A DNA stretch of 64,000 bases from Pyrinomonadaceae bacterium (GTDB lineage Bacteria > Acidobacteriota > Blastocatellia > Pyrinomonadales > Pyrinomonadaceae): contig JAIBCA010000115.1 of NCBI GenBank assembly GCA_019694345.1, positions 1-64,000 of the forward strand, given 5' to 3'. Under the pieces are notes generated by a model. It had not been told where the DNA came from, did no database searches, and was given only the letters and a program-made list of their open reading frames with translations. This document shows positions 8,486-17,447 of this stretch, in pieces (within the stretch, counting starts at the first letter, position 1; every line of letters begins with the position of its first letter). The translations under genes and the position numbers were made by a program.

Positions 8486-9748
8486 CTATTGTTTGCGGGC
8501 CGCCATAGGGACGGCTCGTTCGAGCGAATCGTAGATCTGAAGATAGATCTTGGTTTCCCGAGGGATCAGAGCTGTCCAGTTTTCGCCGCCGCGGTTAATA
8601 TATCCGGGTATTTTGGCCGGGTTTGAATTGTATCCGGCAGCCATCAATTGTTCAGGAGTGGCAATACCGGTTTGTAATGCACTGGCGACTGTCGGGCTTG
8701 CGATCAGATCATTCCAAGTCATTTGCATGTAGAGTAACATCGCCTTTGATGCGTTGACGTGGTCACGCATGCCTTCGACAAAATCCGGCATCAGGTAAAC
8801 GCCGGGGAATCGGGCCCTCACCATTCGGTAAGTCGACGGTATCATCTGCACCATTCCCCCGGCACCAGCGGAACTTACAGAATAGCGGTACGTTTGGCCC
8901 TCATTAAGGGCGTAAAGCGTGAAGATATCGTTATAGATGTTCGGATGATATTCGGTCCTGAATCTCAGGTGGTCCACATGCTCGACCGTCGCGAGCCGCT
9001 CGGCGATGTCGGCCACCTTTGGCTGGATCATAATGCCGCGTTCGCGTAGGCGTTCGCGTGCGATCTCGATGGTATTTCTTACGTAAAATTGTCCGGCATT
9101 GACCACTTCCGGTGTGATCAGGCCGGCGTGGGTGGAAACGTAATAGGCCATCTCCTGAAATACGCCATTATTTTCGCGAGGATATTGTACGATCAGCGGC
9201 AGCTGTTGTTGGCCGCTTTGATCGACAATAGTGACCGGTGTGTTAACGCCGTTCGCGCGTACTGTCGTGACCGAAAACTGTCTGCCGGAAGCTGCCACGA
9301 CCGCGGCTGGTACCGACGGTGTCAAAAACTGTTCTTTTGACAAAACAACATTGTCGATCTGACGCGTCCGCCAATCAAAAAATGCGATCCGGATCAGACT
9401 ATTTGGAAACACCGGTGAAATTGATTCCGTGGATGCAGTGGTAAGCGGTCGAACTTGCATCATTCGCCGAGCCTCGGCGATCTTTGCCTTGATTTGAGCA
9501 AAACTAAGTCCTGACCTGTTGAGATTGCTAACCTGAGAGGTCTGGGTCACCGCCGGAACCGCTGAGCTGACAACAGGCGCCTGGACAGGTTTTGGAGCGG
9601 GAGTCGGGGCCGGCTTTGTCGCCAGAATCGTACTTGTCACGATCACGCGCGAATTCGTCGGCGAGGTCTGAGCCTGACCATTTCCGTCAAATAGGCTTAT
9701 CGCCACTGCTGCAGACAAGACTATGGTCGAGGTAAAGCTATATTTCAT
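8486..9748 (-). CDS. Secreted lytic-transglycosylase-like (SLT fold) protein
   Basis: 420 residues with a signal peptide (residues 1-26). A Pro/Ala/Val-rich spacer (about 45-70) and a domain of unknown identity (about 80-200) follow. The C-terminal lysozyme-like domain shows the SLT hallmarks in order: a Glu at about 283 in NEGQTYRYSVSSAGAGGMVQ, aligned with the ES...GAxGLMQ motif; IPSTY; a variant of the AYNxG motif, AAGYNSNPAKI; and ETKIYLQIY, matching the 'ETxxYv' end. Known SLT enzymes cleave the MurNAc-GlcNAc bond of peptidoglycan. The catalytic Glu is placed correctly, but the Ser that usually follows is Gly, so activity is likely, not proven. Confidence 0.75.
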   Translation of the reverse strand: MKYSFTSTIVLSAAVAISLFDGNGQAQTSPTNSRVIVTSTILATKPAPTPAPKPVQAPVVSSAVPAVTQTSQVSNLNRSGLSFAQIKAKIAEARRMMQVRPLTTASTESISPVFPNSLIRIAFFDWRTRQIDNVVLSKEQFLTPSVPAAVVAASGRQFSVTTVRANGVNTPVTIVDQSGQQQLPLIVQYPRENNGVFQEMAYYVSTHAGLITPEVVNAGQFYVRNTIEIARERLRERGIMIQPKVADIAERLATVEHVDHLRFRTEYHPNIYNDIFTLYALNEGQTYRYSVSSAGAGGMVQMIPSTYRMVRARFPGVYLMPDFVEGMRDHVNASKAMLLYMQMTWNDLIASPTVASALQTGIATPEQLMAAGYNSNPAKIPGYINRGGENWTALIPRETKIYLQIYDSLERAVPMAARKQ

Positions 9749-9898
9749 AGGTAATCGGATCGGAAGTAGTAACCTAAAGTGATCAGGAATTTGCGCCGGC
9801 CAGTAACAGGTCTAAGATTCGCCTAATCGATACCCGGTTGTCAACAGTTTTCGAAAAATTTATATCTTATACAAGCAATAATTATGGGACGTATTTGT

Positions 9899-9927
9899 TT
9901 GTATTGGCCCCTGACTTAAGGTATAAC
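9899..9927 (+). promoter_or_regulatory. Candidate sigma-70 promoter for glmM
   Basis: TTGTAT (9899-9904) and TATAAC (9922-9927) are separated by 17 nt and lie about 33 nt before the glmM start. A second possible pair lies further upstream (TTGTCA at 9838 and TATATC 17 nt later). Confidence 0.5.
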
Positions 9928-9959
9928 AGGTCTTACTCCTTTGTTTACTGCATTTATCT

Positions 9960-11312
9960 ATGAAAGAGCTCTTCGGAACAGATGGTATTCGCGGCCGAGC
10001 CGAGGTATTTCCGCTTGACGGCAAGACAGTGGCGGTGATCGGGCGATCTCTGGCGGGTCAGTTCGGGCGGCGGTTGCAGCGGCCCCCCAAATTTGTGATC
10101 GGGCGCGATACCCGCGAATCGGGTGAGAGCATCGAACGAGCTTTTTGCGCCGGTGCGGCCGCTGGCGGTGCCGAGTGTGTTTCGGCCGGGGTGATCACAA
10201 CGCCCGGCGTGGCGTTTTTGACCTGCACCGAGGGATTTGATGCCGGCATCGTGATCAGTGCGTCGCATAACCCGTTTTACGACAATGGTATAAAGGTATT
10301 TTTGCCTTCGGGAAAGAAAATCGAGGATTCGATCGAACGCGAGACAGAAAGCGATATCTACGGGTCTGTGGATGATCCTGGATTGGCGGAGTCGCCAGCG
10401 GAAGTTATTGTTGCCGACAATTTTGTTGAGGATTATATTTCGCATTTGACGAATGCGGTCGATGGACTCACAGCACACGGCATCAAGATGGTTCTTGACT
10501 GTGCTAACGGTGCTGCTTCTTCCATCGCACCGCGTGTGTTCGGTCGCCTGGGAGCCGAAGTGATCGCGATCCATAATGAACCCGACGGCCGCAATATCAA
10601 CGAGAATTGCGGGTCGCTACACCTTGAGCAACTTCGTTCGGCAGTCTTGGAGCACGGAGCCGATCTCGGCGTAGCGTTTGACGGCGACGCTGACCGGGCA
10701 CTTTTTATCGATGAAACGGGCGCCATCGTTGATGGCGACGCGACATTGTGGGCGATGGCCCAATATCTGAAAAGTCATGGCCGGCTTGCCAACGGAAAGG
10801 TTGTAGCGACCGTTATGAGCAATATCGGGCTGGAATTGGCGATGAGTTCGATAGGGGTTGAACTTCTGCGGGCTCCGGTAGGTGACAAATACGTTCTTCA
10901 AAAATTGCTGGAGACGGATTCTGAGGTCGGCGGCGAACAGTCAGGCCATGTGATCTTTCCCCGGCACAGCCTCGTCGGCGACGGTATTATGACCGCACTT
11001 TTCATGTTGCGGGCAATGATCGAAAAGGGCGTGAGTTTGTCGCACATGGCAGACGGATTTGTCCGCTATCCGCAGATCCTCGTCAACATCAAGGTAGGTG
11101 AAAAGCCGCCTTTCGAATCGGTCCCCGCGATCGCTAATGCGGCAAGTGCAGTCGAGGCGGAACTGGGCGGTGAGGGAAGGCTGTTGCTTCGATATTCCGG
11201 CACCGAAAATCTTGCACGAGTGATGATCGAGGGCAGGGATCAAGATAAGGTCGAAGAACAGGCTAGCCGGATCGCCAAGGTCATTCGGGCCTCGATCGGG
11301 GTTGATGAATAG
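9960..11312 (+). CDS. glmM: Phosphoglucosamine mutase GlmM
   Basis: 450 residues, normal for GlmM. It interconverts glucosamine-6-phosphate and glucosamine-1-phosphate, feeding UDP-GlcNAc for peptidoglycan and lipopolysaccharide. The sequence starts with the family signature KELFGTDGIRGRA. The phosphoserine loop is ISASHNPFYDNGIK with the catalytic Ser at about 102, the Mg-binding loop is AFDGDADRALF (about 240-250), and the C-terminal phosphate-binding loop is RYSGTENLARVM. Its stop codon overlaps the start of aroB, implying co-translation of the two. Confidence 0.96.
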   Translation: MKELFGTDGIRGRAEVFPLDGKTVAVIGRSLAGQFGRRLQRPPKFVIGRDTRESGESIERAFCAGAAAGGAECVSAGVITTPGVAFLTCTEGFDAGIVISASHNPFYDNGIKVFLPSGKKIEDSIERETESDIYGSVDDPGLAESPAEVIVADNFVEDYISHLTNAVDGLTAHGIKMVLDCANGAASSIAPRVFGRLGAEVIAIHNEPDGRNINENCGSLHLEQLRSAVLEHGADLGVAFDGDADRALFIDETGAIVDGDATLWAMAQYLKSHGRLANGKVVATVMSNIGLELAMSSIGVELLRAPVGDKYVLQKLLETDSEVGGEQSGHVIFPRHSLVGDGIMTALFMLRAMIEKGVSLSHMADGFVRYPQILVNIKVGEKPPFESVPAIANAASAVEAELGGEGRLLLRYSGTENLARVMIEGRDQDKVEEQASRIAKVIRASIGVDE

Positions 11313-12486
11313 CATCCAAGTCGAAATGAGCGAGATCATAATTCCGATCCGAACTAAAGAAGACGAGCACTGTTATGACATTCGCGTCGGCAGCCACAAA
11401 TTGCATTTGTCCGGCCGATGGGCGAGGAAGTGTGTCGGCAGGTTGGCCCGGAAAATCCTGATCATATCGAATGATAAGGTATTCGGCTTGTATGGGAACA
11501 CGGTTGAAGCAACCCTGGCCGATTCGGGATTTTCCGTTTCTGTTTGGAAAATGCGCGACGGCGAGCGTTTCAAGAACATGCGGTCGATCGAGGCGGCGCT
11601 CGCCGCTTTCGCAGCTTCGGGGTTATCGCGAACCGATGCCGTTATTGCCCTTGGCGGCGGTGTTGTCGGTGATCTTGCCGGGTTTGCGGCATCGATCTAT
11701 TTGCGCGGAATTGCATTTCTGCAGATACCGACCACACTGCTCGCAATGATCGATTCGTCGGTCGGTGGAAAAACCGGTATCAACTCAGATTTCGGCAAGA
11801 ATACTATCGGGGCCTTCTATCAGCCAAAGGGTGTTCTGATCGACACCAATTGCCTCTCAACTTTGGATACAAGGGAAATGGCAGCAGGCTTTTGTGAGGC
11901 GATCAAACAAGGTGCGATCGGGAGTAGAGAGTTGTTTGATGAAGTGTCGTCAGTTCTCTCCGATTTTCATGCGGAGCGTTTGGCGGATCATTTTCGTGAC
12001 CCTAAATATCGACCCCGGCTTGCCAGAATGATCTCGTCTCAGGTGAAATTCAAGGCTTGCATCGTAAGCGGCGATCAACGCGAATCTGCCGTCCGACGTG
12101 ACCGGCGTTCGCGAAAGATACTGAACTTTGGCCATACGCTTGCCCATGCACTTGAAAAGGTCACCGACTATAAGTATTTTCGTCACGGCGAAGCCGTTGG
12201 CTACGGTATCATCTATGCGGCCGAACTCTCAAAAGAACTTGCATTGGTTGACGAGAAAGTTGTAAACTTGTTGAACGATGTTGTGCATCGTTCGGGCACG
12301 CTGCCTAAGCTGGACAACATTGATCCCAAGTTGGTCATTGAGGCTTTTCGATTTGACAAGAAACAGGTTGCCGGCTCTTTGCAAATGGTGCTTTTGAAGG
12401 GTATCGGTAAGCCGGTGATCGTTGACGGAGATGACATTCCGCATTCTGCTCATTTATCTGCGCTGAAACGCCTCTTTGCCCGTTAG
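11305..12486 (+). CDS. aroB: 3-dehydroquinate synthase AroB
   Basis: 393 residues from the ATG at 11305, which overlaps the glmM stop; a later ATG at 11326 is possible. AroB makes 3-dehydroquinate from DAHP with NAD and a divalent metal, the second step of the shikimate pathway. The nucleotide-binding GGGVVGDLAGFAASIYLRGI block, PTTLLAMIDSSVGGKTGIN, and the metal ligands are present: Glu in FCEAIKQGAI, His in LNFGHTLAHALE and His in FRHGEAVGYG. It is about 30 residues longer than the usual 360. The extra length comes from the N-terminal extension and a small basic insertion (about VRRDRRSRK) just before the LNFGHT motif. Confidence 0.94.
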   Translation: MNSIQVEMSEIIIPIRTKEDEHCYDIRVGSHKLHLSGRWARKCVGRLARKILIISNDKVFGLYGNTVEATLADSGFSVSVWKMRDGERFKNMRSIEAALAAFAASGLSRTDAVIALGGGVVGDLAGFAASIYLRGIAFLQIPTTLLAMIDSSVGGKTGINSDFGKNTIGAFYQPKGVLIDTNCLSTLDTREMAAGFCEAIKQGAIGSRELFDEVSSVLSDFHAERLADHFRDPKYRPRLARMISSQVKFKACIVSGDQRESAVRRDRRSRKILNFGHTLAHALEKVTDYKYFRHGEAVGYGIIYAAELSKELALVDEKVVNLLNDVVHRSGTLPKLDNIDPKLVIEAFRFDKKQVAGSLQMVLLKGIGKPVIVDGDDIPHSAHLSALKRLFAR

Positions 12487-12529
12487 TAATCAGCCGGTTG
12501 TTCCCGGCTTGACCAGGAGTAACAATACA

Positions 12530-12937
12530 ATGAAAAACGCTTTGCAAGACCGCTCGTCGGAGCGCGGAAGCGCGGGCGTCAAGTTCGCGATATTTCTTGC
12601 GTTTCTTGGTTTATTCGGCCATGCCGCCTATAACTACGTGCCGGTTGCGTACGAAGCCGAGAGCCTGAAGACCGAAATGCACACATCGGTGATGCAGGGC
12701 TTGGCGCTGTCGGGAAAATTGAGCCCGGTCGATAATGTCAAAGGCCGGATCGAGAAAGCGATGGTTTCGAATGCCGTTCCGGCAGACGCGATATTGAACG
12801 TCACTCAGACCGGAAACATAATTCAGGCCAGGCTCTATTACGTTAGGCAAGTGCCGATCCTACCTTTTGGGATGTACACCTATAAATACGTGTTTGACCA
12901 CACCGCAACACCGACCGGATTTTTGCTGAAACAGTAA
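12530..12937 (+). CDS. Small single-pass membrane protein (DUF4845-like)
   Basis: 135 residues from the ATG at 12530, supported by AGGAGT nine nt upstream; the frame continues upstream into aroB but without this support. After a polar N terminus ending in SERGSAGVK there is one membrane segment (FAIFLAFLGLFGHAAYNYV), then an extracytoplasmic domain of about 95 residues. The layout (RG-x-G, one helix, then xxPVY) recalls DUF4845 and pseudopilin-like proteins, but no cleavage motif is certain. It follows aroB by 43 nt on the same strand. The function is unknown. Confidence 0.65.
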   Translation: MKNALQDRSSERGSAGVKFAIFLAFLGLFGHAAYNYVPVAYEAESLKTEMHTSVMQGLALSGKLSPVDNVKGRIEKAMVSNAVPADAILNVTQTGNIIQARLYYVRQVPILPFGMYTYKYVFDHTATPTGFLLKQ

Positions 12938-12939
12938 GA

Positions 12940-14826
12940 TCAAAGGGACGAGGCCATTGCCGTTCGAACCTTTATGGGTTGGATCTGGATCAAACTCTCG
13001 GGAGCGTCCGCAAGCCACGTCGTCGGACAAACGCCGCATGTGGTACATTTTTCGACCGCAGGACAGGGCAAACTTGCTCGGGATGCCCTGGCCTTTTCGT
13101 GTTCGGTCTTGAGAAACTCAAACGATAAACCCGAATCAACTATCGACCAAGGCAGGAATTCGTCGTAGCTTCGGTCGCGAGAGATGTGAAAATGCGGATC
13201 GATACCCGTTTCGCGTAAAGCCCGATTGATGTCACCCTTATAGCGGGCTGCGAGATCGATCGCCTTTGCAACGCTTCTGTCGCCGGATGAAAATAATGCC
13301 TGCTCGTGAGCAATTCTGGCCGACATATACCTGACCTCGACATTGGGGATTCTGCTCAGGCCCTTACAAACGTATTTGATGCGTTGCTTTAGTTCCTTTT
13401 CGTCGCAAATGCCGTCCCATTGCAGCGGAGTGTTCGGCTTGGGGACAAAACCGTTAAGCGAGGGAATTATCTTCCCCGCACGTCCAAATTTCTTACCCGC
13501 CTCAAGCATTCGGTCCTTTATGCGTTCGACCAGAACGAACATCTCGTCCAGGTCGTTGGTCGTCTCGGTCGGAAGACCGACCATCATATAGAGTTTTATC
13601 GTGAGCATCCCACGGTCAAAGACGGCACCGCAAATATCGACGATCTCGTCATTTGTGAGATTTTTATTAATCACTCGCCGCAGCCGGTCACTGCCCGTTT
13701 CGGGGGCAACAGCGATCTGCTGGTCGCGCGACTCAACTAGAGCGTCCAGAAGTTCGTCAGAGATCTGGTCCAGTCGAAGACTCGACACTGAGATCCGATA
13801 ATCCATCGCACGAAGTTCACGAAGGATCGTCGAAATCTCAGGGTGATCGCAGACGGCCGTGGATACGAGTCCGATCTTGTTGGTCTTATGCCTCCATTCC
13901 CGTGCCTTGGCAAGAATATCTTTGGCCGGAACTACGCGAGGCGGATAATAGTTGTAACCAGCCCAACAGAATCTACAGCCCTGGGAGCAACCTCGCGAGA
14001 TCTCGACGAGTAGACGGTCACCCATCTCGGCGCCGGGCGACCAGATCGATGTTGACGGGCAAAAAGTGTCCTGATTCACCAGAAACTCCGCCAATTCGAT
14101 CTCACCGCGTAGGAGTGCCCGGCGAAGCGTTCCTTCTTTCGGGTTAACCGAGGCAAGGGCTCGTCCAACGCGACGCGGAATTCCGGGAACGTTTGGTAGA
14201 TACTCAGCGACAGTACCATCATTATTATGAATTACATCGTAGAAGGCCGGGACATAGAAACCGCGTCCGATCGAGGCCAATTGACGCAAAACTTCGTCTT
14301 TTGAGCTATTTTCAAGGATCGCGTCGATCAGTTGATAGGCCAGGATCTCGCCCTCTCCGACCGCGATAACGTCAGTGAAATCGGCGATCGGCTCGGGATT
14401 GAGAAACGATGCCGCGCCGCCCATTACGACCAATGGGTGGCTCTCGCTGCGGTCCTTGGCCCAGACCGGTACGCCCGAGAGCTGCAGCATTCGGGCCATA
14501 TTGAGGTAGTCTGTCTCAAATGAGATCGAGAAAGCAATAACATCAAAGCCCTTAACATGAGATTGGGTCTCAAGCGACATCAGCGGAGCACCGGTCTTTT
14601 CGTATTCGGCCATTTCATCGCGATCTGGCAAAAAGACCCGTTCGCAGACGACATCAGGGATCGTGTTGAAAAGCTCATACATCGTATGCAGGCCGAGGTT
14701 TGCCATCCCGATCGAATGGGTGTTTGGATAGCAAAGAGCGATTCGGAGAGCCCCGCCGCGGTCAACGACAAAACCATCTTCAACGCTCAGTTTCTTTTTA
14801 TAACTTTCGACGATCCGCTTGCTCAT
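12940..14826 (-). CDS. B12-binding-type radical SAM protein (TIGR03960-like)
   Basis: 628 residues from the ATG at 14826; the frame is open far upstream, but MSKRIVESYKKKLSVEDGF is the natural start. The N-terminal part resembles a cobalamin-binding Rossmann domain (RIALCYPNTHSIGMANLG, SHPLVVMGGAASFLNPEPI). The radical SAM cluster motif is CSQGCRFC (Cys at about 280, 284 and 287), followed by WAGYNYYPPR. A second Cys group near the C terminus (CPAVEKCTTCGVC) may bind another cluster. This matches the widespread family TIGR03960, which is often next to a TIGR03936 partner in other bacteria; that partner is not adjacent here. The reaction is unknown. Confidence 0.88.
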   Translation of the reverse strand: MSKRIVESYKKKLSVEDGFVVDRGGALRIALCYPNTHSIGMANLGLHTMYELFNTIPDVVCERVFLPDRDEMAEYEKTGAPLMSLETQSHVKGFDVIAFSISFETDYLNMARMLQLSGVPVWAKDRSESHPLVVMGGAASFLNPEPIADFTDVIAVGEGEILAYQLIDAILENSSKDEVLRQLASIGRGFYVPAFYDVIHNNDGTVAEYLPNVPGIPRRVGRALASVNPKEGTLRRALLRGEIELAEFLVNQDTFCPSTSIWSPGAEMGDRLLVEISRGCSQGCRFCWAGYNYYPPRVVPAKDILAKAREWRHKTNKIGLVSTAVCDHPEISTILRELRAMDYRISVSSLRLDQISDELLDALVESRDQQIAVAPETGSDRLRRVINKNLTNDEIVDICGAVFDRGMLTIKLYMMVGLPTETTNDLDEMFVLVERIKDRMLEAGKKFGRAGKIIPSLNGFVPKPNTPLQWDGICDEKELKQRIKYVCKGLSRIPNVEVRYMSARIAHEQALFSSGDRSVAKAIDLAARYKGDINRALRETGIDPHFHISRDRSYDEFLPWSIVDSGLSFEFLKTEHEKARASRASLPCPAVEKCTTCGVCPTTWLADAPESLIQIQPIKVRTAMASSL

Positions 14827-14879
14827 AAGGTCAATCTTAGAAGATAGCAGAACGGTCTTGTGCTGCCAATAGAGAAGAA

Positions 14880-14906
14880 CGGACGCCAACGTGGGGTTGA
14901 CGTCCG
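14880..14906 (-). terminator. Hairpin terminator after the VWA-domain gene
   Basis: An inverted repeat CGGACG / CGTCCG with additional inner pairing (CCAAC / GTTG) lies 24 nt past the stop of the 14930-16201 gene. It is followed on the minus strand by TTCTTCTC. Confidence 0.55.
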
Positions 14907-14929
14907 CACTGACAACAAAGTCCAGGTGA

Positions 14930-16201
14930 TCAGTTCTTTTTCTTGTCCTTTTCGGGCTTGCCACCGCCCGGCGTGACATAGTACGGACGATGCTGCACCT
15001 GATAGAGCTTGTCATCGTAAACGCCGTCGCCATCCACATCGACCTTGACCTCGATCTTGGATCTTGTTCCTGGCGGTTTCTTTTCGGCGAGGTCATACGT
15101 AAGGCTGTACTGGCTCCTCATAAGGGCGTTGATCGATTGCAAATAGCCCGGAACCTCGCCTTCGAAAGTCATTGGAAAGTGACGTCCGCCCGACTCGCGG
15201 GCAAGCGTGTTCATAATGTTCTGAGCCATCAAGAACGTCAATCGGCCCGGGCCGCCCGATATATCGTCAGTCGCACCGAGGCGATTTTCATACATCTTGA
15301 AGAACAAATTTCCGGTGCTGATAATGTAGATCGGCACGCCGGCCTCCTGGATGATCCGGCGGGCGTCGTCATATCCTATCTTAGAGAACGTGTCGATGCC
15401 GGACGCGACGAGGATTATGGCCTTTCGCTTGGACTTCACCGCGACCATTCCGGCGTAGTCGGATTTTTCTTCTTTTGAATTCTCAAGCACGACCGAATCC
15501 GCACGGCCGCCAACAAGAGCAAGTTTTAGTGCGTCGAACATCGCGTTTTCGCGAAATGCCGGCCGATTACGGAGCAGGAGGTCGATCGTCGCGCGGATAC
15601 GGGCGGGGTCATTAGTAAAATCGGTGATCGGTGTTGGCCGCAGGTCATACGCGATAACCGATGCATAATCGTTCGGCGGTTTGATGAAACCGGTCATAAA
15701 TTGAGCCACGGGCCGGATCACCTCGAAAGTGCCTGGGTCAAAGCGCCCTCCTGCCGCCGAACCGAGGACCTCGGTCCACTTGCTGTATTCGACAACGAGT
15801 GTGACCGTGATCGGAGCGTCAGGCGTGGCAAAGCTTGAGATCGTTTGCTTTACGCCATTCTCAAAAATCGCAAAATTAGCCTTATTTAGGCCGCTTATGA
15901 TCTGGCCGGTCTTCTTATTGACGACCACCGCATCAACAGCAACGACGTTGGTCTCAACCCTTTCGATTGTATCGTCGATGATCGCATTCTTCTCTTCTTC
16001 ACGGAGTTTGCGTTCCTCCTCAAGTTTCTTCAACTCTTCTTCTGTCGGAGGGGTAGGCCGCGTGTTCTTTTTTCCGCTGCCGGTATTTGTGTCAGGTTTC
16101 TGAGGCCTGGACTGTGCGAATGCCGGAACACGAAACGCCGGCAGCAAAATCGCCGCAAGGAATAGGTATGAGAAGAAGGATCGATATGCCCGACATTTCA
16201 T
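14930..16201 (-). CDS. Secreted VWFA-related domain protein (acidobacterial type)
   Basis: 423 residues with a signal peptide ending around PAFAQ. A charged, probably coiled-coil stretch (about residues 54-75, EEELKKLEEERKLREEEK) follows, then a VWA-like domain from about 85 to 400. It has the pattern of the 'VWFA-related acidobacterial domain' (TIGR03436): VNVVxVDAVVVNKKTGQIISGL at the start, 'FAIFENGVKQTI', and VVAV-type strands before AIILVASGIDTFSKIGYDDA. The MIDAS motif DxSxS is replaced (VEYSKWT), as in many members, so metal-dependent ligand binding is doubtful. It is probably a periplasmic or surface adhesion-type protein. A terminator follows. Confidence 0.82.
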   Translation of the reverse strand: MKCRAYRSFFSYLFLAAILLPAFRVPAFAQSRPQKPDTNTGSGKKNTRPTPPTEEELKKLEEERKLREEEKNAIIDDTIERVETNVVAVDAVVVNKKTGQIISGLNKANFAIFENGVKQTISSFATPDAPITVTLVVEYSKWTEVLGSAAGGRFDPGTFEVIRPVAQFMTGFIKPPNDYASVIAYDLRPTPITDFTNDPARIRATIDLLLRNRPAFRENAMFDALKLALVGGRADSVVLENSKEEKSDYAGMVAVKSKRKAIILVASGIDTFSKIGYDDARRIIQEAGVPIYIISTGNLFFKMYENRLGATDDISGGPGRLTFLMAQNIMNTLARESGGRHFPMTFEGEVPGYLQSINALMRSQYSLTYDLAEKKPPGTRSKIEVKVDVDGDGVYDDKLYQVQHRPYYVTPGGGKPEKDKKKN

Positions 16202-16277
16202 AAGGGTTTGCTATGGAAATCCAATACTGACTTTGATACCGATTGTCCGCTTTTGGTTGGATGAAATCAAGATGCAG

Positions 16278-16314
16278 ATCGGGCCGCCATGCACTAAGGC
16301 GATGACGGCCCGAT
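16278..16314 (-). terminator. Hairpin terminator after the DUF11-like gene
   Basis: A 9-bp perfect stem ATCGGGCCG / CGGCCCGAT lies 25 nt downstream of the stop codon at 16339 (minus strand), with further pairing inside the loop. Confidence 0.55.
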
Positions 16315-16338
16315 TCAGTATCTCAACTTGGCCTGGGA

Positions 16339-17175
16339 TCACTGACGGCAGACACGGTATGCTGAGTTGTACGTGGTGTTTCCCGGAAATACCGTCAATC
16401 CTTCAAAACAGGTTGAACTGACCGCGAAACCGTTGAATTCTGCCTCGGTCACGCTGCCATACATGATCGTGAAATGTAGCGTCTTATTGAGCGGGAGGCT
16501 GTTCTGATCCCAGAATCCGTTGTAATCAGGAGCCTGAGGTATCGCGATCGTACCGCCAAGGTCGAATGCGGCTGTGAAGCTCTGCTGGGAGCTTGGGAAC
16601 TGCTCGCACTCGTAGAACGACGTCAAACCGCGTCCCGTGCAACTGGTTACCATGTAGTTGCCTGCCGTGATGACGTTGTCAGGGTATTGGAGGCTCGGCG
16701 TAAATGCGAGCAGGTTGTTATATGGATCCTTCTCATTCAGGCTCGACGAAGCGACGGTCGTCGTCATCGTGGGCTGTGTCGATGCAACCTGAAATTCGAA
16801 GTTGAAGGTGACAGTTCGGGTCTGGTTTTGCGACAGATTGCCAAAACTGCACTGGATCTTGTTCGCGACGACCGAGCAGGTTCCGCCCGAAGTCTGCACT
16901 GATGTGAGCTTTCCGAGGATGAACTGGCTCGGGCTCGTGTTGGTCAGCGGGAACGTAACCGTCAATGTGACTCCTTGTGCGGTCTGATTGCCGATGTTGC
17001 GGACTCGCGTCGAGTATTGATACGGCGACTCAACGGTCGGACTCGACGAACCTTGCCAGGCCAGCACCGAAAGATTTGGCGCCGGAGGTGCGGCGGCAAC
17101 CGAGATTGATCCGAAAATTACGATCCCTGACAAAAGCGAAAGAGCGAAAACGCTCCGTGAGACTAAGTTCTTCAT
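16339..17175 (-). CDS. Secreted protein with DUF11/CARDB-like domain
   Basis: 278 residues, with AGGAGA 7 nt before the ATG and a clear signal peptide (cleavage near SVAAAP). Residues of about 30-150 form a beta-sandwich of the DUF11/CARDB kind: PNLSVLAWQGSSSPTVESPY, VRNIGNQTAQGVTLTVTFPL, IQCSFGNLSQNQTRTVTF. The C-terminal 110 residues contain several Cys (TSCTGRGLTSFYECEQF, STCFEGL, YRVCRQ) that could form disulfides, consistent with an exported protein. No enzyme motif is present. It may be a surface or matrix protein. Confidence 0.75.
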   Translation of the reverse strand: MKNLVSRSVFALSLLSGIVIFGSISVAAAPPAPNLSVLAWQGSSSPTVESPYQYSTRVRNIGNQTAQGVTLTVTFPLTNTSPSQFILGKLTSVQTSGGTCSVVANKIQCSFGNLSQNQTRTVTFNFEFQVASTQPTMTTTVASSSLNEKDPYNNLLAFTPSLQYPDNVITAGNYMVTSCTGRGLTSFYECEQFPSSQQSFTAAFDLGGTIAIPQAPDYNGFWDQNSLPLNKTLHFTIMYGSVTEAEFNGFAVSSTCFEGLTVFPGNTTYNSAYRVCRQ

Positions 17176-17256
17176 TTTTTTCTCCTGTAAGTTTTCTTCT
17201 TGAACACAAGATCACGCGTGTCCTGTACTTGTGAGAACGCCGGGACCAAAAGAAGC

Positions 17257-17284
17257 TTGCAACCAAATTACAAGAATTTATAAC
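17257..17284 (+). promoter_or_regulatory. Candidate promoter for the M1 peptidase gene
   Basis: TTGCAA (17257-17262) and TATAAC (17279-17284), spacing 16 nt, lie about 160 nt upstream of the ATG. Sequence support only. Confidence 0.35.
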
Positions 17285-17447
17285 CTCTGTTAATGCAACA
17301 CTTATGCTGTATGGGGTTTGACTTTCCCGCATCCTCGCTCGACAACGTGAAGGTAATTGCATACAGTTTTGGTAGACTTCTGGACCACAGCAACGACTTT
17401 TTCCACGACGCTTCGCCCGTATTTACGCGATCGCGCGCGCAGATGAT

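Noticed and set aside
14827-15096. 90-residue N-terminal extension of the radical SAM protein
   Set aside because: It overlaps the terminator of the preceding gene and the end of that gene in another frame; the sequence is basic and low in family features.
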